Translations under genes and position numbers: made by a program
Notes under the pieces: model-generated
What the model was told of the DNA's origin: nothing
The model's input: only the letters and a program-made list of their open reading frames with translations
Database searches by the model: none
Assembly (NCBI GenBank): GCA_030248215.1
Contig: JASANG010002600.1
Span: 26,601-90,600 of the forward strand
Length of the DNA stretch: 64,000 nucleotides
DNA from: Enoplolaimus lenunculus
Lineage: Eukaryota > Nematoda > Enoplea > Enoplida > Thoracostomopsidae
Direction: 5' to 3'
In this document: piece by piece, positions 1-12,854 of the stretch
Position numbering within the stretch: the first letter of the stretch is position 1
How the letters are laid out: the number at the start of each line of letters is the position of its first letter

Positions 1-381
1 ACACTATAAGGTAGGGTTATCACGTTTCAATTTTCAAAATTATACGTGTCACAGAGCATTTTGCAGCACGTGTTAGGGTTGGGTTAACGTAATTTTTCCG
101 TTATCGTTTTTTAACGCATGACAATTACAAAATTTGCCACGTGTTAATCCTCTCTTCCTAGTGTTTTCGATGGCAAAATGACAAATGATTAGGGAAGTTC
201 ATGAGAAGCTGAAATAGGCAAAAAATCGCGACCACTTTTGAACAAACATCAGCTGGCGGTCACTTAACAAAAAGCCAAAAATTCTTGGTCGGTTCTCGAA
301 AATTTTATCATTGTTCAACAATGCTAACAGTACGAAACAGTTGACAAATTCAGCATCTTGGAAAAACTTTGGTTGTTTTAG
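1..381. other. Left edge: intron of gene A, no exon seen
   Basis: AT-rich sequence with GTTA/CACGTGTTA-type near-repeats in the first 150 bases. I looked for the missing half-domain and signal-peptide exons of gene A and saw none, so they should lie further left. Confidence 0.5.
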
Positions 382-545
382 GGGTATTCCTATTGGAACA
401 TGGGAATTGAAAAGTTGCGGAATTGGTGAAGAATTTGTGGAATCGCGACAAAAATGTATTAACCGACACCGTGTTCGTAAACAATATTCGATGTGCAGTC
501 GAAATCCGAATGCAATTGGATGCGGGTCATATCAGCAATGTGGCG
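382..545 (+). CDS. Gene A exon: C-terminal half of CBM14 domain 1
   Basis: This 164-nt exon runs from TTTTAG|GGGTATTCC to TGTGGCG|GTAAG. It reads GIPIGTWELKSC, then EEFVESRQKC. That is the end of a peritrophin-A (CBM14) domain: G-x-W-x(3)-C followed by F-x(5)-C. Four further cysteines follow. The same exon, also exactly 164 nt, is found in B (21798-21961) and C (31322-31485). It starts in phase 2 because the domain is split by an intron. An ATG at 311 in this frame is probably not a start, since the codons before 382 have no counterpart in the paralogues. Confidence 0.85.
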
Positions 546-3500
546 GTAAGACGCTTGCTTTTCTAAGATGTGTTTGCTTGTAACATCAACAAAATTTATG
601 TAACATAAGCCGTCCGTTGCGCTGTTGAGAAAATATCCGGGGTATGCAACGTGGCACTTCGTATTATTCTGACGCAAATTATTTCACAAATTGTAGATAT
701 GTCAATCGTTAACAGTTTATAAATACTGAAAATTATGCCAACATTTTTCTTTTGAAGGTGGACGTTTACTTTGGTAGCTGCTACTTAAGAAATTCAATCT
801 TAAAGAAATTTTAATAGTGGAGCTGTAATTGTCGTGCGGTACGTCGCCGTCTGTATCTGTACATCACCGGTCGGTATTGTACGCGAGTTAACAGAGTACG
901 ATACGGCATAATCAACTTTCAGCGATGCATGGCGACGGACAACGACTCGCCGAAAACAGGAAACCTTTTTCAAAGTATAGCGCCTCTCTAACTGGTGCTA
1001 GGAAAGTTTCTACTTTGCGTTTTGGTCTAATACATTCACTTGTGTGTCACCGTACTTTTGTAGCTACTAACGTTAACCCAATTGCTGGAGGAGCGTGTAA
1101 CTGGCAAACTGCATCCCTTGCGCCTTACATTGGATCAAGCCAACAGTACATGCAATGCCAACCACAACCGCAATCAAGTTGCGGTGTGTGGCAACCACGG
1201 CCATGTGCGCCAGGATGTGATTTCAATAACGAATTACAATTATGTATTCAAGGTAATAAACAATCGAAGTTTTTAAAGATATTTTAAGTTACAAATCTAG
1301 CACGACAAACACTATTGCTACGATAAGCTGTAAACTAATAGTCATTCTAAAAGCGTTCATGAATCAACTCAACCGTGGACATACATAGCTTGGTTCTATG
1401 TTGGAAAAGTATAACCTTATGTAAAACGTATGTACGATTGAATGTGGCCTGCGAATAAATTTATTTATTACTGTGTCTCGCATGAGCGATTATAAAACTG
1501 TTTTTCATGTCTCTTTCAAATTGCACGTGATATGCTCACTGTCAGATCTTAGTATTACGTATGAAACTTTATAATTTAGTTCAAGTACAACAGAACACCT
1601 GCGGTGCACAAGCGGCGCCTGTCTGTGGATGTGGTAGCGGCGGTCAATGTCCAGGAGAGTGTTCGTGCAATCAAGGAACTTGTTGCCAACCGATGCCGCA
1701 ATACCAACCTCCTTCAATACAAGGTAAAAATGTTGTACTTGGTGAATTCTATTAGTATTATGCAATCTAATGAATTACATAAAGAAACAAAAACTATCAG
1801 AAAGCAAAGTTGAGTCAAATTGAAGAATGTAGAAATAGTACAGGTTTACGTCCTAAGTTAAAATTACAACAAAAGATGATTTTTGTTTCGACCAAAAATA
1901 AGCAACTTGGACTCCATTCATCCTGACCTTGGGCGTATTTGGGCCTTTTCCACGGTATCAGGGTACAACAGGATGTCTGCCTTTGGGTTTGGCAGAAAAT
2001 CGATCTCCGGCTCCGGTAGAATTTCTGCCGCAGGTTCCGGATAGCGATATTTTGCAAAAATTTACAAGACTTATTGTATTTATGCATTTTGTTTTCTCGT
2101 TTGGTACAATTCTGAGAAAGAAAATGGCGAGATTTTGTATTATCGTAAAACCAAAACATTAAACAACACCTTATAGATATTTTCTAAAATTAACAGCGAA
2201 TAAACATCATCTTAACTATCTAATATTACGCCTCACATTCGGCTCCGGCTCCGGAAAATTTTGTTGACCACTTGCTCCGTCACTTTCCACCTCCGTAAGC
2301 TCCTTGCACAGCATGGGCAACATACAACTGAATATTTTGAAACTATATATTGCAGCTCAGTTCTCCGTCTCTGTGTGCCCAGGCAATGCTCAATCCCAGG
2401 GATTCTGTGGACAACCAGGTGGCTGCCCTTCCAACTGCCAATGCATCCAGGATTCATGTTGTCCGATGCCTCAGATACAGCAGCCACAACAACAGTACAA
2501 CATTCAAGTGCATGTAAAGGTGAGCATACGATTTAAAGCCAGAACGTCAACGACATGTAATTTGTGCATTATTTCGACTAATTTTTGTGCGCTCAATGAT
2601 ATGTTAACAAAATATAGAACAATCTAGTTAATCGCATGGCCTCAATTAATTGCTATACTATCTTCGTGTTATAATTACTGCAGCAACTTTAGTTAGTTTT
2701 CATGTTTTTGACTCAAGCGCCCATATTCTCAAATGTGTATTGTAACTGCTATCAGTTAGTAATTGGTTTTCAAACTCATTAACTATTGCGGTTGTTGGAC
2801 ACAAAATTGGTACAGCAGTAGAATAAATGCTATGCGAAAATTGTGCTGAATTTTGAGCCTCAGAAATCACTTGTACGAAAGTTACAAGACCTATCACCAA
2901 CTGGTCATAGGTGCTATACACATTTGACAATACGGCGTAAAGATGTTATTTATTAATAAAAAAGTTTTGATCTGTTATAAACGTTAACTGCAATCCTGTC
3001 CACCACCAATAAATTCTAAATTTTCCGCCACCTGTTTACACTGCGTTCAAATCGTTGACACGTTGGTCCTGGCTTTCTCGACTTGTTCACAATAATCGCA
3101 AAAACGGCACATAAAATATCTAGAATTTGTTCCAACCTGCTGGTTTAGATTTAGCCATTTTCACGTCTTTTGAGCAGCCATATCGTTGCTGTTTTGTTTC
3201 AAATCATCCCAAAGTATCATCGAAATGGTAATTGTTCATCATTTTAGCAGGTCATGTGCCCATCAGGAGTCATGTCAAATACCCCATGTGGCTCTGGTTG
3301 CCCACAACAAAACACATGTTATCAAGGATGTTGCTGCCCGCAAACGCAACCAGTGTACCAACAGCCACAGCAACAAGTACGTAAATGGTTTTACTGGTAC
3401 AAAATATTTTAATTTGAAACAACTAGAATGCCTGTATTAAACCACCGAGTCATGAGAAATTTATTCTAAAGGCGAGACTTACGGTTCTGCTGTGTTGGCT

Positions 3501-6500
3501 ATTGGCTATACTGTCGAACGAGATAGCGCCTATCTCTAAATTCAACAATATTAAACAAACATCCATCTATGACCACAACGCTGGTGTATCTAGTTCAGCC
3601 TTTATATAATGTTGTTCTTAATCTATAAGAGCTGTTTTACGAACTCAAAAATATATGAAACAAGGGTAGCCGGATCGATTGTTAACATAAAGTTTTTGAT
3701 TTTAAATTTTATTTCAAATGTATTCTACGCTGGTCAGTAGCCAGTTGAGCATGTTGCAAAGCGGGCTACGCATATATAACGTATCTGCTATAAGTCAACT
3801 ATTGAAACCCTAACCTTACATGTAATGATAAATCAGTTACCTTTTCAAGAGAAGCGTTTTAGGTTCACGTTAGTGTTGGCGTTGCTACTTGCCCATCGGG
3901 TCAAGTGTCCAACATTCCGTGTTCAAACGGATGTCCTCAACAGAGCAGTTGCTACCAAGGATCATGCTGTCCGGAGCCTGTTTACCAACCACGGGTAAAT
4001 AGATAAGTCCCCAATAACCATCTTATAGTACTTCGTTTTCGAGCTGGCTATATATATTTATGTTAACACAAAACTATTATTTTTTCTAAATTGTTGAAGT
4101 TTCATATTTCAGGTTTCAGTGACATGCCCTACCGGTCAAATCTCTAACACGCCGTGCGGTAACGGATGTGGAGCACAAGATACTTGTTTTCAAGGAGGCT
4201 GCTGTCCTCAACCAGTTTATCAACCAGAGCCCCAGGTTTGCTTAGTTATTTTTTAGATGTGATAAAATTTGCAAAAACGGATAAATGATGTTGAACCGGT
4301 CTGTAAAAGCTTGATGATCCAGCTTAACGGAACTATAAAACGTCTTGTAGATGTTTTGTACTGAGCATGCACGTTAAATAATTGTTGAACAATAAGCATT
4401 GCTTATTATTTTGAGTACACAGTTTGCGTTTAGTACCTCATCGTGTGCTATATACGGCCTGAAGTATCACGGAAATTCGTTGGCCCACAACTTCTCTACC
4501 GGTAACTTTTAATCCGAAATTTTATCGACTCGACAATTCGTCGCTGATTAATTAACAAGTACTAGGATACTGTTCGGCGACAAGTTGTCGGGCGATGAAT
4601 TGTAGATTCACGGACCAAATATGTTTTCCCGATGTTTTTAGGGAAACAAGAAAAACACTTTTAACAGACGTCAGATTAATCTTCTGGATTCTAGCGATAA
4701 CAAAATATCCTGTACATATACTAACACGAAGTGAAATCATATATAATAATATGAACCACAAAACATTTAGACGTGGTTATCTCACAAAATAAAATCATTG
4801 CTACGCCCCTGCAAAATTTTATTGATCTTTGGGACATAAAACAATTAGCTGAATTAGCTCATCGCTGCTCGTCTAACGTGGGATTCCCATCCTCTCATCT
4901 TCTGCGTTTAAAACAACTTGAGCAGTAATGCAATAAAACGATGACGATCTACCGTATTCTTATTATATTTCATTTAAAAGTTGAATAAAGCTGTTCCAGG
5001 TTCATGTTGATGTTGGTCTACAAGTTACTTGCCCGTCTGGTCAAATATCTTCGACTCCATGTGGCTCTGGGTGTGGGCCGCAGAACATGTGCTATCAAGG
5101 CTGTTGCTGCCCTCAACCAATTCAACCTCAACCAGTGATCGCCCCGTCGTACGGAGTGCAAACTGGATGTCCTGTACCTCAAATGCCCGTTTGCCAATGC
5201 GCTTCAAACAACGCCTGTCCCACGCAATCGACTTGTGGCGGCGCAGGATTGTGTTGTGGTCAGCCAGGTATAAACGTTTTCACATACAAATTAGCCCATT
5301 ATAAAACAGAGAACTACACGAATCAAAATTCTTAAATTGTTTCAGCTTTCAACTGAAGATATATATCATGTGTACCAAGTCTTTGTTCTTTGAGTCGAGT
5401 TCCTATTATCACTAATATTGCTTCCTAAAAATGACTGCATTCTAGAATATATGATATTGTAAAATGATTGATGAAAGGGAGAAAAATATATATTATAATA
5501 TGACATGAATTAATTTTATCCAAAATTTCCCCAAACATAAAGCGCTTACGCACAGCTTAAGTAAACTTCTGATTCTTTTTTGTAAGTTGAAATTAGTTTT
5601 AAAACGAAGACATAAATGATATAAAATGTGACATTGCTCCTACAAGCGAATTACAGATGCGCTCAAACTTTCCGTCTAATTCAGTCTTTGGAACAATAAT
5701 TGTTAGCCCCAGTATGAAATATTTACTCAGAAATATTTTCAGTTTCTATGCCACAACAACAAAACATCAATGTTGGAGTTAGCATTGCAATTCAACCGGA
5801 GCAACAGTGCCCGGGCGCTCCATGCCAGTATCAGTCTCAATGTGCCGGGGCGTCTTCCGGTTGCGCTGTTTGTCAACAAAATACCTGTCAGTGTACTCAA
5901 GGGTAAGCTGCTTCTGGCGCATAGTTTTTGAAACTGTCAAAACAGCGATGTGTTCAATCAATGTTTGAAAAAAAGTTAATTGATGATAAATAAGATGGGG
6001 TCCGTCCTGAATTTAAAGTTTTGTGCTTTAGCGGAATTAGTCAGTTTGAATAATTATAAAATTGTTAGATACGAGCTTTAAAATTTCGAAATATTAAAAC
6101 ATGACAAGTGTCGTTTAATGATATACCGATCTAGTGTTTTTCCAGTCGGCTGACAAACTATTCAGGTCTTAAAAGAACTCTGGCGGAGAGAAACGATTTA
6201 TGGACTTTAAGAGTCCTATACATTGGCTTAGGGAACCCTACGCACACTAAGTAATGCGCTGCTGAGTAGGCCATTGTGACTGTATATTAAACTAAAAAAC
6301 AAACAAGTTCAGGTTTTTATGGCATTTTTCATATTTATTGATTTGTTTAGATCGTATTCAAACGGCGCTCAATGTGTCCACAGCTATGCTCAACCGCGCG
6401 CTATGACATGGTCTCCACGAACCTGTTGCAATCAATTCTCTTCACCTTGTTCAATTCAGTTTTCGCATGCACGGCGAAGTCCAATTAGTGTTCCTAAAGA

Positions 6501-8859
6501 AGAAGCTAAACCTGATGAGCAACCAGGTAAAGTTTCAACAGCTGTCGAATACTTTATAATAAGTCAGTTTAATTTCGTTGTTGGTGAAGCACTTTGAGTT
6601 TAGGAAACCTTACGCTATTCAAAGGTCAGGTTGCCCATTATGCAAACGTGCGATTCTGTTTAATATACACAGCATCGCACGCGTTGTTAGTATTACCTTC
6701 CCGGAACTTAACAACTTAACTACAGATGTAGGTGAAGGTAGATTGGCCCTAATTTGCTAACCTTGTGATTTCTAAGACATGCAGCCGAAAGCAGATGTGA
6801 CAAGCTTAAATTAAAAATGAACAATAGCCGGTAGCTAAAAATACGAGTGGGGCTCGTGGAAAGTCATAATAAATATCAGCCCCTCTTATTCGGGTCACTG
6901 CAATAAAAACATCTAATCAACAGCCGATTGTATTCTACGGAAAATAATTTGTTCATGTACCAAACTAGTAAATAAAATTCTGCCGAAAAATCTCTGTTTT
7001 TCTATAGTAAACTGGAAAAAGTTTTATTTTCAACTTTAAAAACAATCAACACCAATAACGCGATAAATGCAAAAGAACAAACTCTTTCTCACATGAATAT
7101 TTTCTATTTCTCCTGAGACCTACTTTTATGCTAGGATTCGAACTCCAGTGACTGGAGTGGGAGGCGTATACCATCACCATCCAGCTATAGGAGCTTGATG
7201 CTCGAGCTCGAGGGGGCTCTCACGTCTTGTGGTGATTTAGTACTATGTATACGTGTTGCAATTGTTAAACACGGTGCGATATATATTATTTAACGTATAT
7301 AAACTGCGCTGAGTTGCCTATGGCCAACTCAATGTGAGAAGGGGTTAAAATGGCAAAATATTGGCCAAAAAAATTCAATTATCGTGTTCTACGATGTGTT
7401 AGCCTTGTACGTTATGTAATGATAGCAAGTGAATTAGGTATAGGGAAGATTTTAGTGAACCGGCTGACAGCTGATTGTTATGCCATTCTGCAAATTTTTT
7501 AGTGTTTTTCCGTGCCCGACCTAATGTCAACCGCACATGCACAACGGACTGCACTTGCACACCCGAAGAAGTTTGTGTGGCTGGCAAATGTATGCGACGT
7601 ATGATTCCTGGTGAATACGGTTGTACACATGATCGACAGTGTAGTCACGATTGCGCGACCAGTTATTGTCACAAAAAATTCAAACAATGTCTATGCAAGG
7701 ATGGATTTGCATTCATAACTGCGAGAGTTTGTTGTAAGTTTTACCAAAAGTGCATGATACAAGAGTATACAACATAGTACATTTTGTGTAGAAATGAATG
7801 TCCCCAGCGCGCCTTGTATTTTCGGCCTACCCTCCTTATTTGGGGGAGGGGGCTGAAACTATGAAATTGAAGACGTTAATGAAATGCATGATAAAAATGA
7901 ACCGCTTATATTCTTGACCTCATTATTATATCGCGTTCTGTTTTGCGTGCTTTGTATCAGTTGAAAAATGCCGGAGCCGGAGGTCAACGAATTTTGCCGA
8001 AGCCGGAGCCGGAGCCGGAGGTGAAATTAGGCAGTAACGGTGATGGTTAACTAGTTAATTTTAGCCAATACCTGCAATATGTTGTCAATTTGTTTGGATT
8101 TACGGTAATTTTCGCGAATTTTCGGAAATTCTTTCTTGAAAATTGTGACAAAAGTAAAACGAACCTCGTTCAAACAGATAAATTTTGCAAAATTATGCAA
8201 TATGTTACTACCGAAATTGTCGGAACCTGCGGCAAAAATTTTACCGGAGCCGGAGCCGGAGGCCGATTTTCTGCCGGAGCCGGAACCGGAGGCAGACCTC
8301 CGGTTGTACCCTGCTGCCTATTCAATCGTGACCATGAGAAAAATGCAATCGGAGATGGTACATAAGTGCCACGCATATGCAAAAATTACAAAACCATGCC
8401 GTTTTTAACAAGAAAGATGAAGAAAAAATGAAAACAGCATTGAATTTTGCGAAACCAAACTGTGTAATTAACATTTCTTGTTTGATAAGCGTATAGCGAT
8501 GGGTTCGAAGCCTGCTTTTAATAACTTCATTTTTTCAGTACCAAAATGTCCCAAAGGAACAGCTCCTACGCTTGATGGCCGCTGTAAACTAGTGGAAGTT
8601 GATCGAACAGCTGCGTTTTGGGAAAAAATGAACAATTCGTAAGTTTCTTTTTATATAGCGCCAATCACGTAGCCAGCCCCACATATTAGACGAGGGCAAA
8701 ACTACACACATGATTTTTTCAGAAACGCCGTTTCACCGCCATCATATCTCCAGGTAAGCACAACATAAACACCAACTTACTAGTAACACAGGACCATTGT
8801 GTATAAATTACTGTGATGAAATAACGTGCAATTAGGTCATTGGACAGTCAACATCGTAG
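382..8859 (+). CDS. Gene A: secreted-type CBM14/Cys-repeat/EB-module protein, 5' part outside window
   Basis: Fourteen exons: 382-545, 1064-1252, 1580-1723, 2356-2519, 3251-3376, 3863-3994, 4113-4235, 5000-5267, 5743-5902, 6351-6526, 7503-7733, 8539-8638, 8723-8753, 8836-8859. Each follows an AG and (except the last) precedes a GT. Phases match throughout, and the joined frame is open for 676 codons to a TAG. Order of parts: second half of a CBM14 chitin-binding domain (residues 1-54), a second CBM14 (55-117), Cys-rich repeats (118-436), then EB-like and other Cys-rich modules (437-625) and a short tail. The first exon starts in phase 2. In paralogues B and C, a signal-peptide exon and a half-domain exon come before it; neither is seen in 1-381, so they should lie left of the window. 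The last two exons (31 and 24 nt) are the weakest part. Introns hold Q and tRNA-like elements. Probable role: extracellular chitin-associated structural protein (inferred from domains). Confidence 0.82.
1064..1252 (+). CDS. Gene A exon: CBM14 domain 2
   Basis: Phase 1-1 exon from TTTTGTAG|CTACTAACG to ATTCAAG|GTAATA. It contains CNWQTASLAPYIGS, QYMQC, CGVWQPRPCAPGC and ELQLC. The spacing fits a six-cysteine CBM14 chitin-binding domain with its aromatic residues (W, Y, W). Paralogous exons are 17806-18003 in B and 33924-34121 in C, both 198 nt. Symmetrical phases make this an exon that can be duplicated or shuffled without breaking frame. Confidence 0.85.
1580..5267 (+). CDS. Gene A exons: six Cys-rich repeat exons
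   Basis: Exons 1580-1723, 2356-2519, 3251-3376, 3863-3994, 4113-4235 and 5000-5267. Four (3251 on) carry a close repeat of the form C-P-x-G-Q-x-S-x-x-P-C-x-x-G-C-x(3)-x-x-C-Y/F-Q-G-x-C-C-P-x-P. Their ends are phase 0, so one exon is one repeat. The 5000-5267 exon adds a second motif, CQCASNNACPTQSTC then CCG. Linkers are rich in Q and P. I cannot assign the repeat to a named family with confidence. It recalls short lustrin-like or nematode CC-type repeats. Confidence 0.8.
1915..2260. repeat. Q element copy 1 (CCGGAG-rich) in gene A intron
   Basis: Carries CTCCGGCTCCGGTAGAATTT and later GGCTCCGGCTCCGG, separated by an AT-rich core with TTTGCAAAAATTTA and GAGAAAGAAAATGGCGA. The same two-ended layout recurs at 7955, 10265, 39420, 40240 and 60375. 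Confidence 0.65.
5743..8859 (+). CDS. Gene A exons: C-terminal EB-like block
   Basis: Exon 5743-5902 ends with CAVCQQNTCQCTQG. Exon 6351-6526 has WSPRTCCNQF. Exon 7503-7733 is the clearest EB-like module: TCTTDCTCTPEEVCVAGKC, then GCTHDRQCSHDC and QCLCKDGF. Exon 8539-8638 adds CPKGTAPTLDGRC. Exon 7503-7733 is 231 nt, the same as its gene C counterpart (43596-43826). A 31-nt micro-exon (8723-8753) and a last exon reading VIGQSTS-stop close the frame. An AATAAA at 9137-9142 could serve the 3' end. Confidence 0.75.
7084..7343. mobile_element. TIR element with tRNA-like segment, copy 1
   Basis: Ends are CTTTCTCACAT and ATGTGAGAAGG, an inverted pair. Inside, read on the minus strand, lies a tRNA-like stretch: TAGCTGGATGGT (A-box-like) and, about 40 bases on, GAGTTCGAATCC (B-box-like). 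A related copy is at 36691-36933. It could be a MITE that captured a tRNA or SINE body. Confidence 0.5.
7955..8330. repeat. Q element copy 2 in gene A intron
   Basis: Starts with GCCGGAGCCGGAGGTCAACG and ends with GGAGGCAGACCTCCGGTTGT. The middle contains TTAGCCAATACCTGCAATAT, which in copy 4 is the spot where an S element has landed. Short open frames here come from the GAGCCG repeat. Confidence 0.65.
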
Positions 8860-10264
8860 TTGCGTGTTTCAAAGGGTATGGGCTTCCCCAAACTCCAGGA
8901 TGGGGACCTCCAAACTCACGAGTAAGAAGTCCGACGCTTTTTTGAAACTTCGGCGGTTTTTCTTTCAACCATTAGGGTGGGCCTGGAAACATCAAAAGTA
9001 TACAATAGACCAAGAATGCGACACTCGAACACGAAACACGTCCACGTCTCACCCAGGTTTCATACACACCGAAATTTTTCTCTTCACCGCTTCACCGAAG
9101 GAGAACAATATGTTATTGCATTAAACAAAACTGATTAATAAATTTGTTTATGCGAGCATGCTACATATATAGCGTAACTGTATTCTATTAAAATTGCAGG
9201 GTATAGTTAATACTCCCATACATCAATTAATGGGGATACCGCCTATTTAGGATCGCGTGATGCTGCACGGTTGTACAAGGATGGAGAAGTGTTCTGCTCT
9301 CTCCATCATACTTTCTTGGCAATACAAATATTAGCATAAACTTATTTTGTAGTTTTTCAGAAAATTTATGTCAGAAATCGACGAAAAACAAACATGCGGT
9401 CCAGTTCCTGTCCGAAAATGTTAACAAATGCAATTATAATTGTGCAATTTTGTCATAAATGTAAATAAATATTGCTAATTTACCATGGTTTACGAATCTT
9501 GACAAATCAATTGAAATATTTCTCTTATTAAGCCTACCGGCTATTCTATATATGACTTATACTAACGTGTTTTTCAGATATTTGAAGCAGTGCCAGGTAA
9601 ACCGTCGTACATGAACACAAATGCATTTAAGCTAAAAACCCGGTTTACCGTTTAAAACAAACTGAAATATGGTTTCATCTTAAAATATCTATATAAACTA
9701 CGGATTTTAGCTTGTTGATCTTTTAGTTTTCATTTAAACTACGACTACCGTTTTTCATAAAATTTGTTTTCGACGTTTTGGCTTGTCGTATGCAAAATTT
9801 TATGATAAATTGGAAGAAAGTGTTTGGAATCAAATAGTTTAGGTATATCAAGCGGAACATAAACAGTAGGCTACATGGCAGCGGTAGTAAAATTTGGTAT
9901 AGATGGTGATTTTTGTATTTGCTTTGGGATTAGTCATATTGTTCTTTGCACGAAATACATATTTTTGCTGCACGTTGGCGTATTACTTACTAGTTTAATG
10001 TTTAGTTGACTGCAGCTGAAATTGTTCCTGTCTGATTTTTAAGGTTGCCATTGTTGCGCAGAAATTTGGATTTCTTTATATGCGCAGCATTCGTTATACA
10101 CGTTATAGTGGTGTATCGATACCAAAATTTATGCCGATACTGATGTCAATCCGTATTTTAAAAGTTTACCGATACCGGACTGATGTCGATACCGTCGCCG
10201 ATGCTGGTTCCAATTTTAATACATGGTGCTTAAAGAACTGATAGGAAAACTACATTAAATTAAT
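8860..10264. other. 3' flank of gene A, no gene recognised
   Basis: Holds an AATAAA at 9137-9142 and another near 9464. At 10090-10205 there are several near-copies of GTATCGATACC/CCGATACCG, probably the remains of another inverted repeat. Splice-like AGs near 9360 and 9575 do not lead to anything Cys-rich. Confidence 0.45.
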
Positions 10265-10670
10265 ATAATCGCGAATATTTAAGCCCTAACAACCAGAGTA
10301 CAGCCACAGGTTTGGCTCCGGCTTTGGCTCCGTATCCGGAAGCAAATCGAACTCTGGCTCCGGTAGAATTTCTTACAGAGATTCCGGCAATTTTGGTAGT
10401 GCAATTTTGCATAGTTTTTACTAAATTCATTTGTTTGATGCGTTTTGTTTTAACTTTTGGTGCAATTTTAAGAAAGAAATTGCCGAAATTTCGTAAAAAC
10501 TAAGCGACCGTGAAACCAAAATAGTGTTAACATCAGCTTAATTTTGAAAAATAACCAAATTAAACAAACAGTATTTGAACTACGCGTCACCTTCAGCTCC
10601 GGATACGGCAACTTTTAATAACCTCCGGCTCCGACTTCGGTATGTTTCACTTCCGGATGCATTTTGCTAA
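10265..10670. repeat. Q element copy 3
   Basis: Begins CAGGTTTGGCTCCGGCTTTG and ends CCTCCGGCTCCGACTTCGG, with the shared AT-rich core (GCAATTTTAAGAAAGAAATT) between. It lies in the A-B spacer. Confidence 0.6.
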
Positions 10671-11040
10671 CAATCATAAAAGGTCATTATTTTATGACAG
10701 CGGTTCATTTTTCAATTATTTTTTCAAACACAAACGCAACAGACTTAACAGTTTTCTGACCAAACGCATAATACACCAAGTGAAATTGAAGCATTCCAAC
10801 TAACTGCTACGTGCTAAAAATATAGGTAAACAATTGGCAATAATTTGCAGCGGCGATGCCGATGCCCATACTTACGAAAAATGCGCATGTTTTAGATACC
10901 TATGCGGATTAATCGACACATCCCTATTATATTGTTGCCCAAGCGGTAATTTAATCAAGTTCCGAATTGGACAAGGGCCAAGCGGAATGGTTTGGCTAAC
11001 TCAAAGTTTAATTGTCTATGAAGAATAGGTAGTAATTGAG

Positions 11041-11124
11041 GTTGGTTATTGCGCCGTGAAAATATGATTGGTTATTGCGCCGTGAAAATATGATTGGTTA
11101 TTGCGCCGTGAAAATATGATTGGT
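11041..11124. repeat. 26-bp tandem repeat, three copies
   Basis: GGTTATTGCGCCGTGAAAAT followed by ATGATT is repeated three times without visible change, plus a partial unit. The identity suggests a recent origin. Confidence 0.9.
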
Positions 11125-11681
11125 TAGCTGCTCAATATTATTGTCCAGACGAATGTTTTCTGCGTATGTGAAATAATCTCGATTACCATACTAGTAGCAA
11201 AGCACCAATTCGGTATTTCGCCGTAGCTTCTTAACCGATTGTCACGTTGGGTACAATTTACTGTAACGTTCATGTTAGCTTTGAAAGCTACTGCTGATGC
11301 AAACCAGAGTGTAACATCCGTTTCTGTTTCTGGAAAAAATTGGTGTCGGTTTCCGTTATAGAAATAACGAAAATTCAGCTATTTTTTACTCTCAAAATTA
11401 CCTAGTTATAAATCACGTATATATTTGGTATTTTTTCATTACAGAGTTTTGCAACTGTTGGAAATGAAATAAAAATTACGAAATTCACCCCAAAATTTCG
11501 ATGCATCCGTAATTTTTTAAATTTGAAAAACCCCGTTTGCAAGCCTCCGTTGTTTTGGTAGAAAAATATACCATCTTCGAAACTTTTATACTTCAATATC
11601 CATTTTCCGTTTCCGTTATTTTGATCGCAATCTGTTTCTATTTCCGTTATTTCAGTTACTGTTGTTGCGGTTTGGTTTCGC

Positions 11682-11822
11682 GGCCAATGTAACCAACAGG
11701 GGCGGAACAGTATTATAAGTTTATTCCTAAACCTAAAGCCTAAGCTTAAATCTAAACCTAATCGTAAGAATGAGCATATTCATAAACCTAAGCCTAAGTC
11801 TAAGCTTAAGCCAAGCAAAAAA
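11682..11822 (-). mobile_element. P element, partial copy 1
   Basis: Starts GGCCAATGTAACCAACAGGG then GCGGAAC, followed by CCTAAACCTAAAGCCTAAGC-type hexamers. The other terminus is missing. Confidence 0.6.
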
Positions 11823-11970
11823 TTTAGTTCAAAGCTGACGCACGCACGACTTTATTTACAGAACCACAAACGCTTTTTTACAAAATCCAACAAATTGAAT
11901 AAACCCATGAAGCCGTAACAGTAGCATATTATATTTCTAAGCCTAAAATCAACAGTCAAAAATTCACTTA

Positions 11971-12289
11971 CTGTAGTGACCCGAATACTGTGAGGGGGGT
12001 AATAAGAGGGGTCCCATTTTGAGTCCCAATCAATAGGAGTTCATATGCCTAATAAGAATCCTTAAGCGGATAGAGTCCCTAAACCCTAATTAGAGAATTA
12101 TCGCTCAAGGTTTTGATGCAAGAGAAATAAACGTTTAATTCAACGAATAGTTGCAATACCCGATATATAACTAACGAAGAACGGCGTAGGGCGGGTTAAA
12201 ATAAATAACAGTCCGTAACCGTGTAACAGGGGGCTCCCTCTGAAGAGGCCAAAAAATATCAGTCCGCCCATTTATTCCTTTCACTACAG
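11971..12289 (-). mobile_element. S element copy 1
   Basis: CTGTAGTGACCCGAATA at the left and TCACTACAG at the right, flanked by TA on both sides. The inside has GTCCCAATCAATAGGAGT and GATATATAACTAACGAAG. No open frame, so it is a non-autonomous MITE. Confidence 0.8.
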
Positions 12290-12412
12290 TAAGTAAGATT
12301 GAAATTTTAATGACGCAATTTGGTTTAACTTTAAAAATTTCGCTCAAATCTCGTTTCCATGCATTACACACTAACGGAAACTTGATATTTTTGATCAAGT
12401 CAGTTTCTCATA

Positions 12413-12852
12413 CTGTACTGACCCGAATAAGAGGGGGACTGATATTTATTTGGCATCTCCAGTGGGTGCCCCTCTTGTTATTCGGTTACGGACTGTTATT
12501 TATTTTCAACCAGTCCACCGCCACCCTTACTTACTGATATATCCTGCATTGCAACTATCCATAGAATTAAACTTTTTTGGCCTTGCATCAAAAGCTTGGG
12601 CGATAATGCAAGGTTATACTTTGGAATGTTGCTTTCAGAACTTAAGTTTACTTTAAAATTTCGAACTCAAGATTATTTGGTCCACTAGTCATTAAAGCGC
12701 TTCCATTAGTGATAATTGACATTTATGGACTCTAATTAGGGTTTAGGAACTCTATCCGTCTACGGATTGTTATTAGGGATACGGACTCCTATTGATTAGG
12801 AATCAAAATCGGGACCCCCACTTATTACCCCTTTTTATTCGGGTCACTACAG
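12413..12852 (+). mobile_element. S element copy 2
   Basis: CTGTACTGACCCGAATAAGA to TTCGGGTCACTACAG, flanked by TA. Full-length (440 bp), in the opposite orientation to copy 1. The pair lies in the spacer between the 3' ends of A and B. Confidence 0.85.
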
Positions 12853-12854
12853 TA

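Noticed and set aside
311-381. ATG at 311 as the start of gene A
   Set aside because: A good acceptor at 380-381 and the paralogues show that the exon begins at 382. The codons before it match nothing in B or C.
8090-8408. Frames of 70-91 codons with EPEPEA or AGAGG repeats
   Set aside because: They come from the CCGGAG repeats of Q and recur wherever Q does.
9360-9600. Extra 3' exons of gene A after TTTTTCAG at about 9361 and 9578
   Set aside because: The reading there has no similarity to other modules, and the frame already ends at a TAG in the exon at 8836-8859.
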